From positions 62,001 through 126,000 of the forward strand of contig JADJET010000003.1 of assembly GCA_016708925.1 (NCBI GenBank): a stretch of DNA of 64,000 nt, given 5' to 3'. The position numbers and the translations under genes are program-made. Source of the stretch: Gammaproteobacteria bacterium. Its GTDB lineage: Bacteria; Pseudomonadota; Gammaproteobacteria; Pseudomonadales; Porticoccaceae. Under the pieces are notes generated by a model. It had not been told where the DNA came from, did no database searches, and saw nothing but the letters and a program-made list of their open reading frames with translations. Of this stretch, positions 20,681-27,985 are shown piece after piece. Within the stretch, counting starts at the first letter, position 1. Each line of letters starts with the position of its first letter.

Positions 20681-21922
20681 TCAGACACTCGCGATGGTGG
20701 CGACGCCCGCGGGCAGCGGCTCGGAGACCAGCACACCCTCGGCTTCCAGCGCGGCCACTTCGGCCACCGTCACCCCGGCGAATTGCGAGAATACTTCGCG
20801 GTTGTGCTCGCCCAGATAGGGCGCCTGCAGATCCAGCGGCTCGGGAAAGTCGGAGAAGCGCAGCGGAATACCCGGGATTTGCAGATCGCCGTAACCGCGA
20901 TCATGAATGGTGCGCACCACTTCGCGCTCGATCAGATGGGGATGTTCCATGGCCTCGGGCACACTCAGCACCGGCGCCACCGGGACGTGCATGTCCTCCA
21001 GCAAACGCAGGGCATCGTCACGATCGTAGTCCCGGAGCCAGTCCTCGATGATGGCGACGATCTCGAGGCGATTCTGGACGCGCTTGGCGTTGGTGTCGTA
21101 ATTGGGGTTGTCCACCAGATCATCGCGACCCATCGCCTTGCACAGCGGCACCCACTGCCGCGCCATCACCACCATGAACAGGTAGCCATCGCGACATTTG
21201 AACAGGCCCAGCGGCGCCGCCGCGTAATGATGGTGGCCGGAACGCCTGGGCACGATCTTGCCCTTGCTGCCCGAGTAGGCCTGCACATTGATCTCGTGGC
21301 TGTGGAAATAGGAATCCAGCAGCGAGATGTCGATGTACTGTCCGCGGCCGGTCTTGTAGCGGTACAGCAGCGCGGCGTTGATGGCGGCGAGCGCATGCAC
21401 CCCCGCACTGACATCGCCGATGCCCAGCATCGGAAAATACGGCGGCTGATCGGGATCGCCGATCATGTCCATGACGCCCGACACCGCCATGGCGATGTAA
21501 TCGAAACCGGGCAGCTCGGAAAGCGGACCGGTCTGACCGAACGCCGAGAGCGAGCACATGATCAATTCGGGATTGAGCTGGCGCGCCACGTCCCATCCGA
21601 GCCCCAACCGCGCAATCGCGCCCGGCGAAAAATTTTCGAGCAACACATCGCAGGATTTGACCAGTTCCTTGACGAGCACGAGTCCCTTGGGATTGCGAAT
21701 ATCCACGCAGACGCTTTTTTTGCCGCGATTCTGCTGAATGTAGTAACCGCTGCGGCCGGCGCGCCGGTGCGGCAATTGGTGAGTCGGATCGCCGGCGGGC
21801 GCGAGTTCCACCTTGATTACCTCGGCACCCATTTCCGCCAGCAGGCGGGTGGTGGTGGGGCCGGCCAGAAACTGGGTGAAATCCAGTATCCGGTAACCCT
21901 CCATCATATGCTTTGGTTGCAT
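20681..21922 (-). CDS. CaiB/BaiF CoA-transferase, tandem paralogue 1
   Basis: 413-aa family III CoA-transferase, the last of four related genes transcribed right to left. Shared blocks: LAGPTTTRLLAEMGAEVIKV, NRGKKSVCVDIRNPKG, MCSLSAFGQTGPLS and LGIGDVSAGVHA, whose Asp is the expected covalent-glutamyl-exchange residue. It starts MQPKHMMEGYRILDF, close to paralogue 2. A 196-bp gap with a repeat element separates it from paralogue 2. The substrate is unknown. Confidence 0.88.
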   Translation of the reverse strand: MQPKHMMEGYRILDFTQFLAGPTTTRLLAEMGAEVIKVELAPAGDPTHQLPHRRAGRSGYYIQQNRGKKSVCVDIRNPKGLVLVKELVKSCDVLLENFSPGAIARLGLGWDVARQLNPELIMCSLSAFGQTGPLSELPGFDYIAMAVSGVMDMIGDPDQPPYFPMLGIGDVSAGVHALAAINAALLYRYKTGRGQYIDISLLDSYFHSHEINVQAYSGSKGKIVPRRSGHHHYAAAPLGLFKCRDGYLFMVVMARQWVPLCKAMGRDDLVDNPNYDTNAKRVQNRLEIVAIIEDWLRDYDRDDALRLLEDMHVPVAPVLSVPEAMEHPHLIEREVVRTIHDRGYGDLQIPGIPLRFSDFPEPLDLQAPYLGEHNREVFSQFAGVTVAEVAALEAEGVLVSEPLPAGVATIASV

Positions 21923-22007
21923 ATTTATTTACCTCTGGCAGCTTGCGAAACTTGGACTTCCCGACTTAAGGACACTTCCAAAAATCCATTTTTCGTCGGT
22001 CCCGCGC

Positions 22008-22084
22008 AGTGCCTCCCCCCGCGAAGGTGGGGGTTGGAACCCCGGGGTCTCAAAGCCTTCTGGATGCCCGCCTGCGCGGGCATG
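22008..22084. repeat. Palindromic intergenic repeat (REP-like)
   Basis: Contains ATGCCCGC-CTGC-GCGGGCAT (22064-22083), a perfect 8-bp hairpin flanked by CTGG and GACG, plus a C-rich/G-rich hairpin around 22012-22035. The core resembles the dispersed palindromes of many proteobacteria whose spurious translation reads MPAQAGIQ. It lies between CoA-transferase paralogues 1 and 2. Only this copy was noticed in the window. Confidence 0.55.
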
Positions 22085-22118
22085 ACGATCATTCTCAGAA
22101 CGTCGTTAATTTTAGAGC

Positions 22119-23333
22119 TCACACCGGCTTGGAAAACAGCACGTTGCGACTTTCGAGATCCCGCACCTGTTCGGGCGAATACCTCAGAAAGCGCTGAAGA
22201 ATTTCCGCATTGTGCTCACCCAGCAGCGGCGCCTGAATATTTTCGTCGACTTCGTATTTGGAAAACCGCAGCGGCATGCCGGGAATCTGGAATTTCCCCA
22301 GGATGCGGTCGTCGATCGTGCGCACCGTGCGGCGCTCGATCATATGGGGATGCGCCATGGCTTCCGGCACCGACAGGATGGGCGCGCAGGGGATGCGGGC
22401 GCCTTCGAGAATTTCCAGCGCCGCGGCATCCGACGGCAGCGTCTGCAACCAGGCCTCGATGATCGCGATCATCTCCTCGCGATTGACCATGCGCGCGTCG
22501 TTATCCACGAATTTCGGGTCCGCGATCAGATCTTCGCGACCCATGGCACGGCACAACGGCGACCACTGGTGCAACAGCGCCAGGATCATCAGGTGCCCGT
22601 CTTTCGCTTTGAAAATACCGCTCGGCCCCACTGCGTAGTGGTGCGAGCCGCTGCGGTGGGGTTGCACTTTTCCGCCGCTGGCGGAATAGGCTTGCACGCT
22701 CACTTCGTGGTAGTGGAAGTAGCTGTCGAGCAGCGAAATATCCAGCCACTGCCCGCCGCCGTCGCGCGCGCGTTCGAGCAGCGCATAACCGATCGCCGTG
22801 AGTGCGTGGACGCCGGTGCCGACATCGCCGAACGCCAGCATGGGCATCGATGGCGCCCGGTCGGGCTCGCCGATCAGATCGCTCACCGCCGCATAGGCCT
22901 GGGCGATGTAGTCGAAGCCCGGGTACGCGGCGAGCGGCCCTTGCTGGCCGAACGCCGAGATCGAACACATGATGATCTCGGGATTGAGCTCCCGCACCAC
23001 GTCCCAGCTCAGTCCGAGGCGGCCCACTACGCCCGGGGCAAAATTTTCGATGAACACATCGCAGTGCTTCAGCAGCTGCTTGATGATGTCCAGCCCCTCG
23101 GGCGTTTTCGGATCCAGACACAGGCTTTTCTTGCCGCGATTCTGCTGAATGAAATAGCCGCTGCGGCCATCGCGGCAGAACGGGAAATTCCGCACCGGCT
23201 CGCCGTGCGGGCCGATCTCCACCTTGATGACCTCGGCGCCCATCTGAACCATCAGATTGGTGGCGGCGGGGCCTGCCAGATACTGGGTCAGATCCAGCAC
23301 CCGGTAGCCGTCCAGTACATGTTTCGGCTGCAT
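22119..23333 (-). CDS. CaiB/BaiF CoA-transferase, tandem paralogue 2
   Basis: 404 aa from ATG 23333 (MQPKHVLDGYRVLDL). The frame stays open to 23702, but that stretch is out-of-frame coding of paralogue 3 and is not part of the protein. Family blocks: LAGPAATNLMVQMGAEVIKV, NRGKKSLCLDPKTPEG, ENFAPGVVGRLGLSWD and LAFGDVGTGVHALTAIG with the catalytic Asp. It ends ...RDLESRNVLFSKPV. It is 58 bp downstream of paralogue 3. Confidence 0.88.
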   Translation of the reverse strand: MQPKHVLDGYRVLDLTQYLAGPAATNLMVQMGAEVIKVEIGPHGEPVRNFPFCRDGRSGYFIQQNRGKKSLCLDPKTPEGLDIIKQLLKHCDVFIENFAPGVVGRLGLSWDVVRELNPEIIMCSISAFGQQGPLAAYPGFDYIAQAYAAVSDLIGEPDRAPSMPMLAFGDVGTGVHALTAIGYALLERARDGGGQWLDISLLDSYFHYHEVSVQAYSASGGKVQPHRSGSHHYAVGPSGIFKAKDGHLMILALLHQWSPLCRAMGREDLIADPKFVDNDARMVNREEMIAIIEAWLQTLPSDAAALEILEGARIPCAPILSVPEAMAHPHMIERRTVRTIDDRILGKFQIPGMPLRFSKYEVDENIQAPLLGEHNAEILQRFLRYSPEQVRDLESRNVLFSKPV

Positions 23334-23391
23334 CGTCACATTCCCATACTTTTCGTTTTTCGTTTTTCGCCCGGAAAATGCGCGGACGGCT

Positions 23392-24606
23392 TCAGTGCGC
23401 GGCGCTGACCAGCACCCCGCCCTGCTCCAGTTCCGCCACCTGCGCGGCCCCGTAGCCGAGCAGACCGGTGAGGATCTCGGCATTGTGCTCGCCGAGCAAC
23501 GGCGCCTGCAGCGACGGCAGCTCGGGATGGTTGGAAAAGCGCAGCGGCATGCCGGGAATATCGAATTCGCCCAGCATCCGGTCGGACACGGTGCGCACGG
23601 TGCCGCGCGCGCGGTGGTGGGGATGCGCGACGGCCTGCGCCACGGTGAGGATCGGCGCCACCGGCACCCGCACCGCCTGCAGCGCCGCGATGGCGGCGGC
23701 ATCGGTGGGGAAACTCTGCAACCAGCCTTCGATGAGCGCGATCAGTGCTTTCTGGTTCGCCACCCGCAGCTCGTTGGTCTTGAAGCGCTCATCCGTGATG
23801 AGGTCTTCCCGGCCCATCACCTTGCACAGCACCGGCCACTGGTGCAGCAGCGCCAGGATCATGATGTAACCCTCGGGGCCGCGGAAAATGCCGGTCGGCG
23901 CCACCGCGTAATGGTGCGAACCGGCGCGGCGCGGCACCATGGCGCCGCCGCTCGCCGAATAGGCCTGCACATTCACCTCGTGGTGATGGAAATAGCAGTC
24001 GAGCAGCGAGATATCCAGATGCTGGCCGACCCCGGTGCGATGCACATCCAGCAGCGCAAACCCCAGCGCACAGGCCGCATGCACGCCGGTGGTGACATCG
24101 CCGATGGCGAGCATGGGCAGACTGGGCGGCCGGTCCGGCTCGCCGATCACCGACGTCACGCCGGCATAGGCCTGGGCAATGTAGTCGAAACCCGACAGGT
24201 GACTGAGCGGCCCGGTCTGGCCAAAGGCCGAAATCGAGCACATCACCAGTTTGGGATTCAGCTCGCGCACCACCTCCCAGCCAAAGCCGAGCCGCTCGAT
24301 GACGCCGGGCGCATAATTCTCGATCAGCACATCGCACTGTTGGATGAGATCGCGGATCACCTGTTTGCTGCGCTCGTCCTTGAGATCGACGCACAGGCTC
24401 TTCTTGCCGCGATTCTGCTGCACGTAATAGGCGCTGCGCTTGTTCTTGCGGTACGGAAAGGCGCGGCTGGGATCGCCGAAAGGTGCCATTTCCACCTTGA
24501 TGATGTCGGCCCCCATCTCCGCCATCAGGCGGGTGGCGCTGGGGCCGGCCAGATACTGAGTAAAATCGATGATGCGGTATCCGGCCAGAATCGGTTTGGA
24601 TGCCAT
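23392..24606 (-). CDS. CaiB/BaiF CoA-transferase, tandem paralogue 3
   Basis: 404 aa (MASKPILAGYRIIDF). Family blocks: LAGPSATRLMAEMGADIIKV, NRGKKSLCVDLKDERSK, ENYAPGVIERLGFGWEVVRE and LAIGDVTTGVHAACALG. The C-terminal PLLGEHNAEILTGLLGYG is shared with the neighbours. Spacing is 58 bp to paralogue 2 and 57 bp to paralogue 4, so 2-4 are probably one transcript. Confidence 0.88.
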   Translation of the reverse strand: MASKPILAGYRIIDFTQYLAGPSATRLMAEMGADIIKVEMAPFGDPSRAFPYRKNKRSAYYVQQNRGKKSLCVDLKDERSKQVIRDLIQQCDVLIENYAPGVIERLGFGWEVVRELNPKLVMCSISAFGQTGPLSHLSGFDYIAQAYAGVTSVIGEPDRPPSLPMLAIGDVTTGVHAACALGFALLDVHRTGVGQHLDISLLDCYFHHHEVNVQAYSASGGAMVPRRAGSHHYAVAPTGIFRGPEGYIMILALLHQWPVLCKVMGREDLITDERFKTNELRVANQKALIALIEGWLQSFPTDAAAIAALQAVRVPVAPILTVAQAVAHPHHRARGTVRTVSDRMLGEFDIPGMPLRFSNHPELPSLQAPLLGEHNAEILTGLLGYGAAQVAELEQGGVLVSAAH

Positions 24607-24663
24607 GCCCCTGCCCTCGTTGCAATCGGTTGTAATGTGCGGCTACGGGTTCCGATGCCGCCC

Positions 24664-25890
24664 TCACGCGGAGGCGGCAGGCACCGGTTCGCTGGCCAGC
24701 ACACCACCGGCGGCGAGCGCGGCAATATCGCTGTCCGCATAGCCCAGTCCCTTCAGCACTTCGGCATTGTGTTCGCCCAGAAACGCGGCCTGCAGGTCGA
24801 GGAACTCCGGGTACGCCGAGAATCGTAGCGGTACGCCCGGAATCTTCAGCTTGCCGAAGGCGCGGTCGGTGATCGTGCGCACCGTCTGGCGCTCATTGTG
24901 ATGCGGGTGCGCCATGGCCTCCGGCACGCTCAGCACCGGCGCCACCGGCACATGGTTCTCTTCGAGGATGCGCACCGCTTCTTCGTCGCTCGGGGTGGAG
25001 CGCAGCCAGGCTTCGATGGCGTCGATCAGCACCTGCTTGTGCTTGACCCGTCCGGCGTTGTCCGCAAAGCGCGGATCGGTCTTGAAATTTTCGCAGCCGA
25101 TCACCTTCAGCAGGTTCTCCCACTGCGCGCCGATGGCAATGATCACCAGCCACTTATCCTTGCCCTTGAACATGCCGAGGGGCGCCACCGCGAAGTGGTG
25201 CGCACCCGAGCGGTGGGGTACGAGCTGGCCATTGCTGCCGTCATAGCCCTGGACATTGATCTCGTGGCAGTGGAACAGGCAGTCGAGCAGGGTGATATCC
25301 AGATGCTGACCACCACCACCCTTCTCGCGATGAAACAGCGCCGCGGTGATGGCGCCGTAGGCATGGGCACCGGTGGACACATCGCCCATGCCGAGCCCGG
25401 GGAAATAGGGCGAGCCGTTCTCTTCGCCGATCATGTCGATCACCCCGGCGTAGGCCTGGGCGATGTAGTCGAAGCCGGGCCGGTCCGACAGCGGTCCGGT
25501 CTGGCCGAAGGCCGAAATCGAGCACATGATGAGCTTGGGGTTGATCGCGCTCAGGGTCGCGTAGTCGATGTTGAGGCGTTTCATGACGCCTGGCGTGAAA
25601 TTTTCCACCACCACGTCCACGTCCCGCACCAGCTTGTGGATCACTTCCTGGGCGCGCGGGTCGCGCAGATTGAGGCAGATCGACTGCTTGCCGCGATTCT
25701 GCTGGATGTAATAGCCGCTGCGACCGTCCTTGAGCGCCGGCATCAGGCGCACCATGTCGCCCATGGGCGCAGCCTCCACCTTGATGACATCGGCCCCGGT
25801 CTCCGCCATCAGTCGGGTACAGGTCGGCCCCGCCAGCACATGGGTGAAATCCAGGACGCGAACCCCGTCGAGAACATGCTTTCTGGTCAT
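24664..25890 (-). CDS. CaiB/BaiF CoA-transferase, tandem paralogue 4 (first in the array)
   Basis: 408 aa (MTRKHVLDGVRVLDF). Family blocks: LAGPTCTRLMAETGADVIKV, NRGKQSICLNLRDPRAQ, and LGMGDVSTGAHAYGAIT with the catalytic Asp. It is the promoter-proximal member of the four-gene minus-strand array. Four copies in a row suggest either different acyl specificities or a heteromeric enzyme. The sequence alone does not decide. Confidence 0.88.
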   Translation of the reverse strand: MTRKHVLDGVRVLDFTHVLAGPTCTRLMAETGADVIKVEAAPMGDMVRLMPALKDGRSGYYIQQNRGKQSICLNLRDPRAQEVIHKLVRDVDVVVENFTPGVMKRLNIDYATLSAINPKLIMCSISAFGQTGPLSDRPGFDYIAQAYAGVIDMIGEENGSPYFPGLGMGDVSTGAHAYGAITAALFHREKGGGGQHLDITLLDCLFHCHEINVQGYDGSNGQLVPHRSGAHHFAVAPLGMFKGKDKWLVIIAIGAQWENLLKVIGCENFKTDPRFADNAGRVKHKQVLIDAIEAWLRSTPSDEEAVRILEENHVPVAPVLSVPEAMAHPHHNERQTVRTITDRAFGKLKIPGVPLRFSAYPEFLDLQAAFLGEHNAEVLKGLGYADSDIAALAAGGVLASEPVPAASA

Positions 25891-26017
25891 TATTGCCCCC
25901 GTTGCTATCGCCGGCGGCGGGTGCCACGGTCGATAGGGTTGATTGGAAAGGTAGAAAATCAGGTCCGGGGCATGCTACGGCTAACGGGCGTAAACGGCAA
26001 ATTGCCTTGCAAAGGCC

Positions 26018-26044
26018 TGCCTTGAATACCTTGCCTTGAATACC
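26018..26044. repeat. Short tandem direct repeat upstream of the CoA-transferase array
   Basis: TGCCTTGAATACC occurs twice (26018-26030 and 26032-26044) with one base between, about 130 bp upstream of paralogue 4 and 110 bp upstream of the divergent DUF1971 gene. It may be a slippage duplication or paired binding sites. Confidence 0.5.
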
Positions 26045-26154
26045 GCCCGGGGACGGGCTCAGCAACCTGTTAGGCTGCAACGGCCAGGGGCACGGATCCC
26101 CCCTGTTCAACTGGAAGGATTTCCTGCGCTCAATCTACCCAGAGGGTTCCCCCC

Positions 26155-26445
26155 ATGAAAGCCCTGCCAGACGATGTCGTTGCCTACCAGCGTACACCCG
26201 AGTTTACGGAGCAATCCGTTCCCGCCGGATTGCTCAACAGCCACAGCACAAAAGCCGGCGTGTGGGGAAAGATCGTCGTCGTCGCGGGCACGCTGACCTA
26301 CCGCATTCTGGAGCCGGTCATTGAAGAGGTGCTGCTCACACCCGAACTACCGGGCGTGGTGGAGCCGACGGTAAAACACGAAGTAGCGCCGCATGACGGA
26401 GTGAGATTTTATGTCGAGTTCCATCGGGCCGCGCCGCCACAGTGA
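26155..26445 (+). CDS. DUF1971 cupin-like protein
   Basis: 96-aa single-domain protein, all beta by appearance. MKALPDDVVAYQRTPEFTEQ and LLNSHSTKAGVWGKIVVVAG match the DUF1971 family, related to the small domain seen with TehB (tellurite resistance) and in YeaR. The biochemical role of stand-alone members is unknown. A plausible ribosome site (GAGGG) lies upstream of ATG 26155. It faces aceF tail to tail. Confidence 0.75.
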   Translation: MKALPDDVVAYQRTPEFTEQSVPAGLLNSHSTKAGVWGKIVVVAGTLTYRILEPVIEEVLLTPELPGVVEPTVKHEVAPHDGVRFYVEFHRAAPPQ

Positions 26446-26510
26446 GGTTTCCTGTCTTGAAATCGCGTCGCGGCCAGGAGTGATCCCGTGGTAGCGGACC
26501 GTCCCCCGGG

Positions 26511-27926
26511 TCACATCAGCAACAGCCGGATATCGGACAGCAGTGCGACCAGCTGCGTGAGGAAACGGCCACCGTCGCCGCCGTTGACGACGCGGTGATC
26601 GTAGGAAAGCGCGAGCGGCAACATTGTGCGGGGCATGAATTCGTGGCCGTTCCAGACCGGCTGCACGGCGGCGCGGGAGACGCCGAGAATCCCGACTTCC
26701 GGCGTGTTCACGATAGGCGTAAAGCCACCCCCGCCGAGGGCGCCCAGGCTGGAGATGGTGAAGCAGGCGCCCTGCATCTCATTGGTCGTCAACTTGCCGG
26801 CGCGCGCCTTGTCGCCGAGTGCGGCGACTTCGGCGGCCAGTTCCCAGATACCCTTGCGATCCACATCGCGCACCACGGGCACCAGTAGCCCGCGCGGCGT
26901 GTCCACCGCCATGCCGAGATGAAAATATTCACGCTGCACGAAGTGTGCGCCGTCAGGCGCCAGGGCGCGATTGAGCACCGGGTTGTCGCGCAGCGCGATG
27001 GCGCAGGCTTTGAGAATGAACGGCACCGGGGTCAGCTTGACGCCGCGCGCCTCGGCCTCGCCCTTGCGCGTCTGGCGGAAGGTTTCGAGTTCGCTGATAT
27101 CGGCAGCGTCGAACTGGGTGACGTGAGGAACGTTGAGCCAACTGCGGTGCATATTGGCGGCGGTGAGGCGGCCGATCTTGCTCAGTTCGCCCGGCGTCAC
27201 CGGCCCGAATTTGGCGTAGTCCACGTCCGGCACTGCGGGGATGGCGCCGCCGCGCACCGCCGCAGCGACAGGCTGCGCCAGACGCTGGCGCACGAACGCC
27301 TGCACATCTTCTTTCTGGATCCGCTGCCGTGGCCCGGACCCCGCCACCCGGGCCAATTCCACACCGAGTTCGCGCGCCAGACGCCGCACATAGGGGCCGG
27401 CATAAATTTCGGCGCTGGTCGCCGCAGGTGGCGGGTTTTGCGCTGCCGCTCCGCCCTCGGCGGCAGGCGCGGGTGTCGCCACGGCCGATGCCGCTGGAAC
27501 CATGGGCTCAGGTTCCGGTGCGGATTCAGGTTCGGATTCGGCGGCACGGACAGCCGCGGGCGCGGACGCCGGCTTGGAGGCCTCGACCCGCGCCGGCTGG
27601 ACGGACTTGGCGGCGCCGGATGTGGCCGCGCCCGCCGGGGTGGCGGGCGCGCCGGTTTCAGCAGGCGTCTTGGCGGCGACAGCGCCATCGACGGTGATTT
27701 CCAGCAGCGGAATACCGGCTTTTTTGATCTTGTCGCCTTCCGCGACCAGAAACCGTGCCACCACTCCCGCCACCGGGGACGGCAGTTCCATGGTCGCTTT
27801 TTCGGATTCCAGCACCAGCAGGGTCTGATCGACCTCCACCCGGTCGCCCACCGCAACCGAGAGCTCGATCACCTCGACTTCTTCGGCGCCACCGAGATCG
27901 GGCACCCGTACTGTTTCGATTGTCAC
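26511..27926 (-). CDS. aceF: Pyruvate dehydrogenase E2, dihydrolipoamide acetyltransferase
   Basis: 471-aa core of the pyruvate dehydrogenase complex. It has one lipoyl domain (residues 1-78, lipoylated Lys in LESEKATMEL) and a long Ala/Pro/Glu linker. The E1/E3-binding domain follows (YAGPYVRRLARELGV...IQKEDVQAFV), then the catalytic domain with ALSYDHRVVNGGDGGRF. E. coli has three lipoyl domains. A single one is common elsewhere. The start is GTG 27926 with AAGGAA upstream, 59 bp after aceE. Confidence 0.94.
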   Translation of the reverse strand: MTIETVRVPDLGGAEEVEVIELSVAVGDRVEVDQTLLVLESEKATMELPSPVAGVVARFLVAEGDKIKKAGIPLLEITVDGAVAAKTPAETGAPATPAGAATSGAAKSVQPARVEASKPASAPAAVRAAESEPESAPEPEPMVPAASAVATPAPAAEGGAAAQNPPPAATSAEIYAGPYVRRLARELGVELARVAGSGPRQRIQKEDVQAFVRQRLAQPVAAAVRGGAIPAVPDVDYAKFGPVTPGELSKIGRLTAANMHRSWLNVPHVTQFDAADISELETFRQTRKGEAEARGVKLTPVPFILKACAIALRDNPVLNRALAPDGAHFVQREYFHLGMAVDTPRGLLVPVVRDVDRKGIWELAAEVAALGDKARAGKLTTNEMQGACFTISSLGALGGGGFTPIVNTPEVGILGVSRAAVQPVWNGHEFMPRTMLPLALSYDHRVVNGGDGGRFLTQLVALLSDIRLLLM

Positions 27927-27985
27927 CTGAGTGTGCTTCCTTGGAGTCTGTCGGTCCGCAACCCGCACGCGCCGGGCCGCACTGC

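Noticed and set aside
21925..22122. 65-codon minus-strand ORF containing MPAQAGIQ
   Set aside because: This is the well-known spurious translation of a palindromic intergenic repeat, not a gene.
22119..23702. Extended 527-aa form of CoA-transferase paralogue 2
   Set aside because: The N-terminal 123 residues are out-of-frame translation of paralogue 3 with a run of Arg/Pro/Ala. The family N-terminus begins at the internal ATG 23333.
20681..25890. Assembly artefact creating repeated CoA-transferase genes
   Set aside because: The four copies differ along their whole length, including N-termini and spacers, so they are real paralogues.
26155..26445. Tellurite-resistance gene
   Set aside because: Only the small DUF1971 domain is present. 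The TehB methyltransferase part is absent, so a tellurite role is not supported.
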